A DNA stretch of 64,000 nt from Limnanthes douglasii subsp. nivea (lineage: Eukaryota > Streptophyta > Magnoliopsida > Brassicales > Limnanthaceae), in contig JAUPFV010000005.1 of NCBI GenBank assembly GCA_036936605.1, forward strand, positions 61,090,742 through 61,154,741, written 5' to 3'. Position numbers and translations under genes: made by a program. The notes under the pieces were generated by a model, which saw only the letters and a program-made list of their open reading frames with translations, was not told where the DNA came from and ran no database searches. Shown here in pieces: positions 22,947-35,101 of the stretch (position 1 is the first letter of the stretch; every line of letters begins with the position of its first letter).

Positions 22947-25900
22947 AGCTTCAAGTGTTGTATATTCCATGGGTGCTGAAGCATCCTCCCTTGAAAATCG
23001 CAAAGGCGATAAGAGCCTGGTGTTATCCTCCCAATAAGGCTTTTCTCCTTTGTGTGCAAGAAAACTTTTCTCAACAACTTATTACCCTCTTTGAACTCTC
23101 TTCTTTTCACCTTCGAATCATATCTGTTCCTCATAAGAGTTTGATAGTGAATTACATTTAAATGAGCTCGAACTCTTTTCTCCCCAATCAAATCTAAATT
23201 CACTATTCGAACTTCATCATTAGATCTTTCAGAATATTGACTCATTCTAAAAGATGACATCATAAATTCTATGGGGCTGACTGCACCCATTCCATATGCC
23301 AAAGCAAAAGGAGTCTCATTTGTATCCTCTCTAGGAGTTATCCGGTAAGCCCAAAGTACCTCTTGCAAATAGTTTGGCCATTTTCATGCTGCCTCCGTCA
23401 AATTCTTCTTCAAGCCATCTAAAATTATTCTGTTTGTTACCTCTACTTGCTTAGTATCTTGAGGATGAAAAGGCATCAAAAAGCATTGTTGAATTCATTT
23501 AGAAGTACAAAATGAAGCCATATCCTTGTTATTATAGTGAGGGCCATTATCTATTGTAATACTCCGAGAACTCCAAAACGACAACAGATGTTGTTCACAA
23601 TAAATTTTATCACGTCCTTTGCTTTTGTCCCCAATAACAGTTTTGCCTCTATCCACTTGGTAAAATAATCCACCGCTACAATTATCATCTGTCTTCCTCC
23701 AAAATCCATTGTCAAAGGTCCCACCAGATCAATCCCCAATCTATCAAATGGCACTGCCTCGGATATAGACATAAGCGGTACTGCTGGTCTGTGAATAGCA
23801 TTGGAAAATCTCTGACAAGTATCACAAATTCGAACTAAATTCTTAACGTCATTAATGATTGTAGGCCGATAGAACCCTGCAAGTAAAACTCGGCATGAGA
23901 GAGCTTTGAACCCACAATGAGCTGACCCTTCACCATCATGCAATTCTGATAATACTTCTTGTGATTCTTGTTTGCTTAAACATCGTAACAATAGCCTGCT
24001 CAATGCCTTTTTTATACAATATTCCATCAGTACTATATAACCGAAGGCTTTACTTCTCAATTTTTTGGCCAATCGCGAATCATCTGGTAGTATTCCTTAA
24101 GTTAAAAAACTAAGAATATCTGATCGCCAATCGGCTCAGATTACATCAGACGTAACAAAACATTCCTCTACACATTCACATTGGCTAGATTGAGTAAAAA
24201 TTGAAGGACTTTCTTGTAACAAAATCCAAGGATATTCTTCTTTGTAAGCAACATTTTCCAAACAATCAGCAAACATGTTACTCCCTCGCCCAATATATTC
24301 CACAACAACAATGTCAAACAGAAGCATTAAATTCCAAAGTTCCCGAAGATATAAAATCAAACGATCCTTTCTTGCTCCAGAAAATCCATATACCTAATTT
24401 GCTAACAATTGAGAATCCGTTTCCAAGCACAGTGAAGTTGCTCCACATATATTTTCCAACCTTAAACCTACCAAATCAGCTTCGTATTCAGCTTCATTGT
24501 TTGAAACATGAAAACCAAATTTAATATATTGAATCATTGTCGCTCCCGTTGGAGCTATTAACTGAACCCCAACACTGCACCCTGAAACATTAGATCCTCC
24601 ATCTGTTGGGACAACCCACCTCGAATCCATTGGAATATCATTTTTTCTTTCTTCCTTATCTGATCGGCTTGAATGAAATTCGATAAAAAAATTTGTCAAT
24701 GCTTGCGCTTTTATTGATGTTCGAGGTGTAAACAAAATATTATATTCCCCCAAATGAACTGACCATTTAGTCATTCTTTTCGAAATATCAGGTCGTTGTA
24801 AAACATTTTTCAAAGGGAATGAAGTTCGGACTTCAATAGTATGTGCTTGAAAATATGGATGCATCTTCCTAGCAGCAATCACCAATACTAATGCCAATTT
24901 TTCTAATTTCATATATCTCTTTTTTGCTGCCACCAAACTTTTACTAATGTAATACACCGGCTTCGGAACTCCTGAATCCTCACTGATTAACACTGTGCTT
25001 AGTGTAAAATCTGATACCGCGATGTACAAAAATAGCTTCTCCCCATTTCAAGGCTTTGACAAAATCTCTGGTGATGATAAAAAAAATTTATGTTTGTGAA
25101 TGCTCATTCACATTCCGATTTCCATTTAAACCTGTTTGGTCCTCGTAACTTGAAAGAATGGAAAGCATTTGTCATAAAATCTAGAAATAAATTGATTAAG
25201 TGTTGCTAACCTTCATGTCAGAATTTACACTTCTTTGATAGACTGAGGTGAATTCATTGTTATCAAGGCTTTCATTTGTTCTGGGCCAGCTTCTATTTAT
25301 TTTTCACTGATGACGAAAACCCAAAAACTTCCCTGATCGAACTCTGAAGGTGCACTTTTCAGGATTCAACTTTAACCCGATTGCCCTTAAATTCAAAAAA
25401 GCTTCCTCTAAATCATCAAGATGCACTTCATCCTTTGAACTTTTTACTACCATGTCATCTATATATACCTCCATATTCCTTCTGATCTTAGTAGCAAAAG
25501 CTTTATTCATCAACCTCTTATAAGTGGCTCAAACATTTTTCAATCTGAAGGGCATTTCCCTATAACAGTGCAGGCCCCTATCAGTTATGAAAGTTGTGCA
25601 TTCTTGATCTTTTGGATCCATTTGGATTTGATTATATCCTGCAAAATCATCCATGAAAGTTAAAATTTTATTTCCTGAAGTAGAGTCAATCAACTGATCT
25701 ATTCGAGGAACATGAAATTGATCTTTGGGACAAGCTCAATTCAAATCTTTAAAATCCACACACATTCTCCATTTTCCATTCTTCTTTTTTACCACAACCT
25801 GATTTGCCATCCACAAAGGATATTGTGACTCCCTTATGTGTCCAACCTTAGATAATCGATCAACTTCGGCCACAATCGCTTTTTCCTTCTCCGAGGAAAA

Positions 25901-26197
25901 TGCTCTTCTTTTTTGAATAATCAGCTTAACCTTCAGATCGATAGCCAAGCTGTGACGAATTACCTCAGTTGGTACTCCTGTTACATCCTCTGTCCTCCAA
26001 GAGAAGACATCCAAATTAGAAGATTATAAATCCAGCAGTTGTTGATGTAGAAGCGGGGTCAATAAGGTTCCAATTCGAAGCACCTTCCCTTCCAAAAAAG
26101 TGAACTCTTGAATCTTTTCACTTACCGTTAAAGACCCTCGGGTTTCCTTCGGATCGTCAACCCTATTTTCAGAATCCGAGGATACCCCTTCTAACTG
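22934..26197 (-). pseudogene. pol of element E: RT, RNase H, second RNase H, integrase
   Basis: RT begins near 26010 with MDVFSWRTEDVTGVPTEVI and KKKNGKWRMCVDFKDLN. It has YIDDMVVKS at about 25450 and ends in KLNPEKCTFRVRSGKFLG. The RNase H (25029-24650) has FTLSTVLISEDSG and SFPLKNVLQRPDISKRMTKW. The second RNase H (to 24394) has PTDGGSNVSGCSVGVQL and SNNEAEYEADLVGL. Integrase (24072-22934) has ELHDGEGSAHCGFKAL, CDTCQRF, FDRLGIDLVGPLTMDFG and a C-terminus ending HLKLYWE. Frameshifts and stops separate these blocks. Confidence 0.9.
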
Positions 26198-26275
26198 CTA
26201 TCCATGCATTAAATCTCCACTGTTGATGGATCCTCGGAATCCGAGGATACCCCTTCTAACTGCTATCCATACATT
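26172..26275. repeat. 65-bp tandem duplication around the protease/RT stop (element E)
   Basis: GAATCCGAGGATACCCCTTC plus TAACTGCTATCCAT occurs at 26172 and again at 26237, an offset of 65. The duplicated part includes the antisense of TAG-CAG-TTA, so the stop context is present twice, in different frames. Confidence 0.8.
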
Positions 26276-28472
26276 CCTAGCAACCTTTTGATCGCCTCGA
26301 ACGAACCCGACTCGATCTCTAACCACATACTTAAAACATTGATGAACTGTAGACACAAACCCGTACATTCTTGAAAGCCATGATCTTCCAAAAATAGCAT
26401 TATAACTTGTGGGACAGTCCACCACCACAAAACGTACCTAGACCTTTTTCTTTTATGGTCCTATTCTGAAACTCACTTCACCCTCGAATTCTCCAACAAC
26501 ACGAGCTGTTACACCTCTGCTCCAATAACCATAGCATCTTCATGTGGTCCTGCAGTACCTCGCAGATCATCTTTATCAAACAAAATGAAAGGAATAACTT
26601 TCTTTCCATACAAATACGTAGATATTTTCCCTTCAATTTGAGTTGTCAAGTTGACAACATGCCTCTATCTCGAACTATCTGAAATACTAGTCATTAAATC
26701 GCCTCCAAAAATAGCTAACGATTCAAAAAACTTGCATAGCTCCCATACATGTCCTTATTCTATGGGCTCTTCGGCTGTCATCAGAGGCAATATATTCGGA
26801 TGTTTTTCCACATACTCAGAAGAATCATCAAAAGGTTCAGCTTGTGAATCCAGAATCATCAAATTCTCAGCTGGCGCAGCCTTCGAAGTTGATGCAACAT
26901 TATTTTTTGATCCGCTCCCTTGTGACTTCACGTAAGTCAGAAGCTTTCCATTTTCAATCTAAAATTGAATCTTTTTCTTCAAAGCAATATAGTCATTTGT
27001 ATCATGCCCAATATCATCATGATATCTGCAAAACTTGTTATTTATTTTCTCCATTGGCCTACTAATTGGAGTTGGCTTCCTAAAATTTATGAAACTCTTA
27101 GTTTTATCCCAGATCACAGATACATTCTCTGTCAGATCAGCATAATATTCTGGTTTAACCCATTGATTTGGTCTAGGCCTGTTATAAGTGTTAGATGGAG
27201 CGTGATTTGAATATCCGCCACTCCGAGGAGGCAAATTATTGTTCTTTTCTCGATTACCATTTCCATTACCATTCGAGGGCTGCCCCTGGTTATTGGTTGC
27301 TTGTCCCGAATTCTTCGGAGTTCTAACGGGTCCGCCTCGGACTCTAGTCGACTCCTCGACTTTAATCTGATCTTCAACTTGAGCCATCAAAGCTCCAAAA
27401 GTTAAGGCTCTTCTCTTCGTCGTCTCATTGGCCAGATCCCCTGGCAATAATCCTTGGCGAAAAGTTGTCATCGCCACATTCTCTTCACAGTTTTCCAAAC
27501 TAGCTTTGGTGAAGACAAATCTCTTCGTATAATCCTTCAACTTTTCTCCAGGTGCCTGCTTGCACTGAATAATGGTATCACCATTTGCTCTCATTTCTTT
27601 GCTTCCCACAAACTGCCTTCGAAATGTAGTGTGAAAATTTCTAAAATTCGAAATGGACCTTCCTTGGAATCCGATTGTACCACTTAAGAGTTTTTCCCTT
27701 AAACGTCTGTGAAAATGCACGACACACCAGCTAGTTGGCATCCTCAAAATTCATCATATAGTTCTTGAACTGTTCGATATGATCATTGGGATCCTGCATC
27801 CCATCGAACTTCTCTACCTTGGAAATGTCAAAACGCTTCGGAAGCGTCATGGAATGGATTTCACTTGTCAACAGAGAATTTCTCAAGTCAACACCTTGAA
27901 CAAACAGATCATATGTTCCCATTGTAACATATAGGTTTCGATCAGTTTCAACATACTGATTGAACGAGGAACATTATCCCTTTTAGATTTACTCTCATTT
28001 TTATGTTTCCTCAACTGATTTCTGTCTGATTCCTCTTTCGAAGAACCCCTATATCTCTTAAAACCCGAAGCTAACCTTTGACCTCCTCGTCACTAGAGGT
28101 TACGTACTTCTGCTTATCTTTTTTCCCTTTACGAGATGAATATCGCTCTTTAGGAGAGACAAAAATCGCTTTTTTGTACTCAGATTTAGCCCATCGATCA
28201 TCAAGAGATCGATCTGATTTACCTCCCATCTCAGCCTTTTCTGTTTCTTGTCTAACCTTGGATTTAAGCTTTGCCGAGTAGATATCTTGTTCCCTTCGTT
28301 CATACTTCTCATTTAATGCATTAATCTTGTCTAAAAGTTGGTTCATTCGTACCTCAATATCAGACTGAGTTTGGAACGGAGATGGTCCATCAGGTCTACT
28401 TCTGTCCCTCGGTATATCATCTTTTAGAGTTTTCATCGTTGATCGAAGCGTAAGATTGTTCTCAGGATTCAT
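26198..28472 (-). pseudogene. gag-protease of element E
   Basis: The start MNPENNLTLR (ATG 28472) matches MNPDNPEVPP of element C. The gag core spans 27920-27400 (LPKRFDISKVEKFDG, FRRQFVGSKEMRANGDTII, EKLKDYTKRFVFTKASLENC). An asparagine/glycine-rich linker and a knuckle-like CRYHDDIGHDTNDYIALK follow at about 27000, whose last Cys is Tyr. Protease is decayed around 26900-26450. VDCPTSYNAIFGRSWLSRM (26420) follows, ending at TAG 26198-26200. Frameshifts occur near 28071, 27740 and 26935. Confidence 0.87.
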
Positions 28473-28548
28473 CGTATTAATTTTGAATAAAAAATACAAC
28501 AAGATTGTATCAGTTTCAAACTGAAATAAGTCATTGATTTCTTTTATT

Positions 28549-28569
28549 CCGTCCCCGGTGGAGTTGCCA
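28549..28569 (-). other. Primer binding site of element E
   Basis: The minus strand reads TGGCAACTCCACCGGGGAC, three bases after the 5' LTR end. The tRNA was not identified. Confidence 0.65.
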
Positions 28570-28572
28570 ATT

Positions 28573-28931
28573 TGATGAGTTAAGATTTCACCTTAGTAAA
28601 TTGTTATAAGAGAAGTCTAGAGAGAGAAAGAGTCAATAGAGTTTTTAGAGAGAGAAAGTTCAAGTACAAATGAGTTCAATAAAAAAAGTGCTCAACCCTT
28701 TATTTATATAGCCTTGCCCTTTATATAGAGGAGCCAAGACTTAGTCTTAAAGTGGAATTTGTTGCAAAAGAGGATCAATTTCCATTTAGTCCTCAATAAT
28801 TATACATAATAACAAATGCTCTTTAAAACTTATATTATATGTAATTTAATGACTAAACTTACATTATTTACAATTTCATCCTTAACTTTATATTATTTAC
28901 AATTTAATTCTCAAATCCTACTTCCAAATCA
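28573..28931 (-). repeat. 5' LTR of element E (right)
   Basis: 359 bp, TGATGAGTTAAGATTTCACC to CTTCCAAATCA. The minus-strand promoter has CTATATAAAGGGCAAGG (about 28718-28740). It aligns with 20792-21152. Confidence 0.9.
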
Positions 28932-28936
28932 AGTAT

Positions 28937-31415
28937 GAGCGGTGTCGAGCATATCAACAAAGTATTTATCATCACTGAAACTAGAGGGATCTTTGAACAT
29001 GCCATAAAAGTGAGATTACATTCAGCTTCTATGAAAGTTTTATATTTTTCACATTCATTCTTACAGTTCTTGAGCCTTTTACAATAAAAAAACATATTGA
29101 ATTGGACAAACCATTATGCTTTTTTATTATATAATCGGATGCTCTTGCATTTATATTTTCTCTCTTTCTATCGTTAGTCTTTATTTTTCACTAATAATCC
29201 ACTATTTCTAATATAGCCATTTTTATTTAAGTTTTTCCTTCTCTTGTGATGCATAAAAAATAACCTCATAAAAAGTAAATTTATCGCGCTGAAATTTATA
29301 ATAAGTTTTGAATTTCTTATAATGAAAGTTAAAATAGTAAAACATGGTGCTTATAATTTAAACAAATATTTTACATTTTCATGATGTGTTCCGGAATGGT
29401 CTGTTTGCCACGAAACTTTATTGTTTTTCTCTCCTTATTTGACATTTAAAAACAGCATCTTAATCTCCATTTTATTGGTTTCGACAGAAAATATTTCCAC
29501 CTCATCAAAAACAGTTTGTTTTTTCATTTGGGATCTATGTCGAAATTGCACCATAATGATAATAGTACTCTTGTTTCATACTTTTCAGGCCTAATTGGTT
29601 GGGCTTTTCCCAAGATTCTGATTTTTTTCTTCTCCATGCGAGAACGTTCTTAAGTCAGAGGTTCAGATTTCTTAGTTCTAAATTCCAACTCATAGTCATG
29701 TCATATGAGATGTAATAAAATATCTTCATTTCATAATAAAATTAGTCCACAAAATCTGGGAGATTTGTCTCATTTGGGGTTATAAAGACCCAACTTTGCT
29801 AACAAAAAATACACATGCAAAATATAACATAAAATATCACTATGACATATAATCTTAAATAAAATTTAACAATTAAATATATTATAATAAAATATACAAT
29901 TTATAACATTAATAAGATATCTTTGAGCAAAAATACTAACTTTTCAAATATATGATTTGAGAAAAATAAATGTTGATCTATTTAATCAACTTAAATAAAA
30001 TAATATTTGTTAGTGCTAATTTTCTTATCTTGATGCTTAATGACCAATCTGTATTTAATAATATGGTGTTCTTGATTAACTATGTTAATATTAATCTAGT
30101 TTTAGATTGATTAATGTTCACAAACTTATCAATACTCTAAAAATGATCAATTCACCACTAACCAATAAGAACCACTATGCACATTGGATCCTTAATCATT
30201 TATCCAAATCCGGACTATTTAAAACATATTAATCATATTAAAATATATCAAACAACTACATGCAAACAATATTGGAATCTAAATCAAAATTAATTAATAA
30301 TAAAATTAGAGTTTTTCAAAAGTAAGGGATGTGCTGATAAGATTTTATCATTAGATAAGTAGTTCACAATCATAGCCTATAATTTTCGTGTGATAGGCCC
30401 TTTGGGAGTCATGACAATATCCACCATCTTCGCATTGAGACTCAAAGGTATCTCAACAACAAAAATTATGTACAAATTTATATATTCGTCATCGCAACGA
30501 ATAACTTAAGAACATTGAAAATATAGGTTTGTACCATCACCGCGAAAAAGGTCAACAGTATCGCAACAAAAAAAATCCATAACTTTTTATGCTTTAATTG
30601 TCACGGTGAGAGCCCTCTTTGTCACTACAATTGTAACCCATAAAATTCAATACATGTCCAAAAATCATCATTTATTCTTTCTAAAGCCTGAAACTCAAAC
30701 TCTAACGTGCATTTTCTATGAAATAGTTTACATCATGGATTTTCAACCCTATATACAGACTTCTATCAACAACAAACAACATTAAATCTAATGTGTGTAC
30801 CCTTTTACTGACTTTAAAGCAAACTTTCTTGACCTTTTAAATTGTGAAACTAGAATACCTAAGAATTCATTCTCAATGGTGGTTCTGATATTTCTTGTTC
30901 GAAAATTTGTATGACATCTTATAACTGAACGCCCATAAAATTTTGAATCACCATAGACCGCGGAATATGTACTTACAAAATAAAGTCATACTTTCATATT
31001 TTATGTGTATTCTTTTATTTTGTTGATTTTGGGTTCGAACCTTCCAAAAATTTAAAATTTTGATGTTACCAAATGAATTGAATTGAAAAGATAATCAAAA
31101 TTGATCATTTGAATTAGATTATTCAAAACAATTGTTTTCAAATTATAAACCCAAAAATCATTGGTATAAACTTTGTTTTTATATACTATCAGAATTTTGG
31201 ATAAACAATTCAACCACTTTTTAAAATAAAACTACCAAAAATAAATTGGTGGTGGTGTGTTCATTTAAAAGTCACAAAATTTTGCCAAACTTTTATTAGA
31301 AAATTGACGAAATGTAAGATATAAAAAAACAAAAATTTCAGCTATGAGACAATTGACAAAGATTTAAAAAACAATTGAAGAAAAATGTTAAAAACAATTA
31401 TGAACGGAGTCTAAG
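28937..31415. other. AT-rich stretch with no recognisable gene
   Basis: A 63-residue frame at 29095-28904 (minus) starts FYCKRLKNCKNECEKYKTF but I do not recognise it. It lies against the E LTR, so it may be more of the interrupted host element. The rest is AT-rich with short homopolymers. 30340-30680 has repeated GTCATCGCAACGAATAAC-like phrases that may be part of a transposon, unproven. Confidence 0.4.
31411..31415. other. Imperfect target duplication of element F, left copy
   Basis: CTAAG precedes the left LTR. CTAAT follows the right LTR at 33691-33695. Four of five bases match. Confidence 0.55.
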
Positions 31416-31806
31416 TGATAGCGTAGCGGAAGATTTGAAGAAATAAACAACGATAAAAATCTAATTCTAGGTTAGAGAAATAAGGAGACTGAAATAAATA
31501 ATTCCAAAAATTAAATTAATCAGAGTCTGACGGCAAAATAGGATATATGATGCTTTATATAGAACTATGCAAAACCCTGATTCCAAATAAGGGAAATTAC
31601 ATACACATTTTAAAATAAAATTAACGCTAAAATATTAAAACTAGTTTTTTTAAAGATTTTCATATCGAATTTGGGTATCAAACGTTTTGAAAAGTCACCG
31701 TTTTAAAATTTAACGGGCTCTTCGAAATATTCGATTTGAATACATGTTTGACTCATTTCAGATACCTAAGCGGGAAACTAGTCTTTCTACAGTCTTCGCT
31801 ACATCA
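31416..31806 (-). repeat. 3' LTR of element F (left)
   Basis: TGATAGCGTAGCGGAAG to CTTCGCTACATCA. It matches the right copy throughout, including GGAAATTACAT and the minus-strand TATA box CTATATAAAG (about 31555). Confidence 0.85.
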
Positions 31807-31813
31807 TCATTCC

Positions 31814-32146
31814 TCAGTTGGGGAAGAATATGACCTCGAATTCAAAACGTTGAAACATTGAAAGAACTGCAAAAACATTGGCGTGTTCACCTCTGATTGA
31901 AAATGGTACTGACATAAGGGTGTGAGAGGTGAGAATCTGAATGTTGTCGCTCTTGTCAAGAAGTAGTTTCCTAGCTTTTTCCATCTTTACCATCTCATCG
32001 GCATTACTGTGATCAGCTGCAATAAGATATATTATACGCACAGGTTCAATGGCAGCTTCACCAACCCATTTACTAAACACAGCAGCACCCTTGCGTGTGT
32101 AAAATGTTGTTGTCTTTTCAGTTCTAAACTGCTTCTCCTGTATCAC
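31814..32146 (-). CDS. Unrecognised 110-aa ORF inside element F
   Basis: The frame is open for 110 codons and stops eight bases before the 3' LTR. It has ordinary globular composition: TTTFYTRKGAAVFSKWVG, EPVRIIYLIAADHSNADEM, KARKLLLDKSDNIQILTSH and HANVFAVLSMFQRFEFEVIF. No RT, integrase or chromodomain motif is visible. It is unlike its decayed surroundings in having no stop. Upstream, TATAAG precedes GTCTTGATGTGATACAG, so an upstream exon may be missing. It may be a captured piece of a host gene or a pol tail I cannot identify. No function is assigned. Confidence 0.45.
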   Translation of the reverse strand: MIQEKQFRTEKTTTFYTRKGAAVFSKWVGEAAIEPVRIIYLIAADHSNADEMVKMEKARKLLLDKSDNIQILTSHTLMSVPFSIRGEHANVFAVLSMFQRFEFEVIFFPN

Positions 32147-32749
32147 ATCAAGACCTTATAAAAAGGAACAACTCGTCTTTATTGAATAACATATGGCTTA
32201 TCAAGTTCCTGCCTCTGTGCATATTTCTTCTTTATAAGATTCAATAACCAACTTGGGTTGTAAATAAACCTTGTAACTCGTTGCCCTTTTTCTAAGTACA
32301 CTGATACCATGGTACTAATTTCATGAGGATAATCTCACAAGTCTGAATACCATCAATTCCACCTGCAGCAAAAACACCACTTGCTTCTAAAGTATTATTG
32401 TACTTCTATTCAACAATATATTTTGTTTGGTATCTCATGAGGTTTTTGTGGTAAATATGGTGATAAAAGGTTTCGATTATCAAAATCCTTAACACGGATA
32501 TTATTCACAGTATTCTTTATTTTGATTTTAAATTATAATGAGAATTTTGAATTATAGGATCTTTAGCCACCAATTTAATAATAGGCGAAGGATTTGTACC
32601 TACTGATGAAAATTTTGATTTCGATTAAATTGGTTTCAAAAGTTCTAATTTTCTAAGGTGTTTAATTTCTTATCATCAACGCTCTTCTTATCGACCTCAT
32701 CATAATACTTGTCGTAGATCAGTTTGTCAAACACGGGCTCAGACATAGT

Positions 32750-33190
32750 TTTAACATCACAACTAAGATCGGTAGTTGGTGCATCACAACCAGTTTTAAC
32801 TCTTTAAGTTGTGGTGGTTTTAAAGACACTACTCTAGATGGAACCAATATAAACTTGCAACCATCTTTCAAAAAATGTATCTATTTATTCTACCATCATA
32901 ATTATATTTTCTCTTAAATCACCACGGACGTCGGAAAACTATATGGAAAAAGTCCATCGGAACTACGTCACACCATGTTGTATCTTTGTAATTACCAACA
33001 GAAAATGAAATTTGACAGCATTTGGAAACTGTTACCTCAGTGTACTTTATCAGTCCTGGCAATATGTACGGGCATGGAAGAACTTCAGTCTTCAACACCA
33101 GTTTCTGAACAGCCTCCTCTGAAGTCAGATTCTCATAACTATCTGAATCAATTACAAATTTTCAAATTCTTCCTCTAATTGTGCAGGTAG
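32750..33190 (-). pseudogene. Aspartic-protease-like remnant of element F
   Basis: On the minus strand: FVIDSDSYENLTSEEAVQKL, KTEVLPCPYILPG, EVTVSKCCQISFSVGN, WCDVVPMDFFHIVFRRPW and DGCKFILVPSRVV. This is the plant Ty3/gypsy gag-pol segment in which intact copies read VIDSGS, WCDVVPMDA and LGRPW. The catalytic D-S/T-G is changed to DSD, so it is inactive. Confidence 0.8.
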
Positions 33191-33275
33191 ACTGGAAGAT
33201 GTCGTTCTCTATTCTATTCCTAAAATCAAAAGGTACCCGGAACAAGATTCGTGTATCTGTGTAGTAGGAAAGTTA

Positions 33276-33287
33276 TCTCTGATACCA
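33276..33287 (-). other. Primer binding site of element F (tRNA-iMet type)
   Basis: The minus strand reads TGGTATCAGAGA, complementary to the 3' end of plant initiator tRNA-Met. It lies two bases after the LTR end at 33290. Confidence 0.85.
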
Positions 33288-33289
33288 AT

Positions 33290-33690
33290 TGATAGTGTGG
33301 TGGAAGATTAGCAGAAAGAAACAACGATAGAACCATAACCCTAGGTTATAGAAATAAAGAGACTCGAAGAAATAATTCCCAAAATTCAATTAATCAAAGT
33401 CTAACGGCAAATCAGGATATAGGGTGCTTTATATAGCACTACCCAAAACTCTAATTCCAAATAAGGGAAATTACATAAATGTTTTAAAATAAATTAAATA
33501 AATATATTAACTAAAAAATATTAGAACTGGTTTTTGAAGGCTTTTGGGATCGAATTGGGTATCAAACTTTATGAAAAGTCACAGTTTTAAAATCTGAGGA
33601 GCTCGTCAAAATATTCGATTTGAGTAGCCGTTTGACCAAATTCCGATAATTGAACGAGAAAACAGTCTTTATGCAGTCTTCGTTACATCA
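33290..33690 (-). repeat. 5' LTR of element F (right)
   Basis: 401 bp, TGATAGTGTGGTGGAAG to CTTCGTTACATCA. It is homologous to 31416-31806 with many substitutions and a small insertion near 33500. Confidence 0.85.
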
Positions 33691-33866
33691 CTAATGGTTT
33701 TATCTCTAAAGATTTGCTTTCTTAATCTCCAAGAAATCATTTCTCTTCCTTAATCTCAAATTCTTATGTTGGTTGCGTGATTTATTTCTCTGAGGAATCT
33801 GTTTAGTTTCTATTTCCATCTCTTTCATTTTATCTAAATCTCTTTTGCCGATTGGTCCTTCTCAAG

Positions 33867-34674
33867 ATGTCAGCTCCTAAAGAATAAGAAGAGTTCCCAC
33901 CATTACGTCAATCTGAAATATCTCTATTCAAACATCTTTGTGATAACCATGCATTCGAATCGGAAAACTCCCAAGACAAAAATCAGTTCATCCCATTCAT
34001 TCTGACAAGATCATATGCCGAAATCACCAAGCCATTGCCCATAAATAGTTCAAGTGCAAGCACGTATCGAAACAAAGAAGGATTACGATTGCATTGAATT
34101 TCCAAAGAAATACAAGATTCACGTGGAATAACAAGTCAAAACAACTCTTATCGAAAAATTCACAAATAGGAAGCCCAACATGAAAGATCATCAATTTTTC
34201 TTCAATAACCTGGGCTTCAAAGGAAATTACAGATTAGCTACTTGGGATTTCAAGCACATTACAATCGAGCTGGATTATCAAGAAGACTTCAAATATATCT
34301 GTAGAAGAAATGTTTGACATATTGGAAAATATACAATGAGAATGTTGAAATGGACTCCAGACTTAAGAAGAAATCCTATCTATATGTATAGTGAAAAATA
34401 CATCAAAGTTATAACTAGATCCATTGGAAACTCACTAGCTGCATGGATCCCTTCCTCCAATCAGGAAATGTTTAATTCCTGTAAAGAGTGGATTGAAATA
34501 GATATTACTAAACCTTTGACGGAGAAAGTCTAGGTTGGATTTTGCAAAAGTGATGGATTCTTGAAACAAATAATCTATGGGTCAAAATTTGAATATTGTC
34601 TACAATGTAATATATCAGCCACAAAATCACTAACTTTATAAAAAGCAAAGAAACCAATCATATCAATATAGATG
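33867..34674 (+). pseudogene. L1-type LINE ORF1 (DUF4283-like RNA-binding protein), 5' part
   Basis: ATG at 33867 starts MSAPKE, then a stop; several frames are needed. The recognisable part is 34190-34620: NLGFKGNYRLATWDFKHITI, NVWHIGKYTMRMLKWTPDLR, SIGNSLAAWIPSSNQEMFNS and FEYCLQCN, the order seen in plant LINE ORF1 (DUF4283 core, then a CxxC knuckle). 33696-33866 is pyrimidine-rich and could be its 5' untranslated region. Element C inserted here, at AGATG 34670-34674, and the LINE resumes after 45197. Confidence 0.78.
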
Positions 34675-35101
34675 TGGTGTGGATAATAATCGCCTGAGGG
34701 TAGGCTAGTAATTTCAGTTGGTGTTTTATGGTAGTGTGTGGGTGTTATGTGTTTAGAGTAGAGAGTAGAGAGATAATTAAGCAGCCTAGTAGCAGTTAAT
34801 TCTCATTACCCACACTTAATGCAGGTGGTTGGGTATTTATACCCTGATGTTTGGGCCCTTATGGGCTTTCGGGTCATGTTTAATGGACCCGGGTCATGTT
34901 CAAAGACCCATTAGCTCTAAGTAGGAGAGCAAGTAGCTTAGTCAAGAAGTGTTTAGGTTTTTTAGTACTTTTGTCATAGTTTGAACATTCTTATGGTCAT
35001 TGTGCTCAAAGTGATATGTCCGGTCCGTGTGATCTGTCCGGTCTGGAGGCCTTGGACCGATCTGTCCTTGTCCGGAGAGCGTGCAGAATTCAGACTCATT
35101 A
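34675..35101 (-). repeat. 3' LTR of element C (left)
   Basis: 427 bp, TGGTGTGGATAATAATCGCC to AGACTCATTA. The TATA box on the minus strand is TATAAATA at 34834-34841 inside a GGGTATAAATACCC palindrome. It has two GTGTGATCTGTCCGGTCC-type units where the right LTR has three. The inner polypurine tract on the minus strand is AAAAAAGGGGCTCC (35102-35115). Confidence 0.95.

Larger units (their letters stand above)
20792..28931 (-). mobile_element. Tat-type Ty3/gypsy element E, decayed
   Basis: 8.1 kb with two LTRs (20792-21152 and 28573-28931), a primer site, gag-protease, pol and a shortened antisense ORF. The 5-base flanks do not match (TACGT left, AGTAT right), so there is no target duplication as bounded. 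The LTRs align end to end with scattered substitutions. Confidence 0.88.
31416..33690 (-). mobile_element. Short Ty3/gypsy derivative F with tRNA-iMet-type primer site
   Basis: Two LTRs of about 391-401 bp flank only 1.48 kb. On the minus strand the order is 5' LTR (33290-33690), primer site TGGTATCAGAG, a protease-like remnant (33190-32750), unrecognised sequence, a 110-codon ORF (32146-31814), and 3' LTR (31416-31806). RT, RNase H and integrase are absent, so it would depend on another element. Flanks CTAAG/CTAAT suggest a genuine insertion. Confidence 0.78.

Noticed and set aside
28904..29095. A 63-codon minus-strand frame
   Set aside because: No family recognised, and it overlaps the LTR of element E, so the frame is at least partly accidental.
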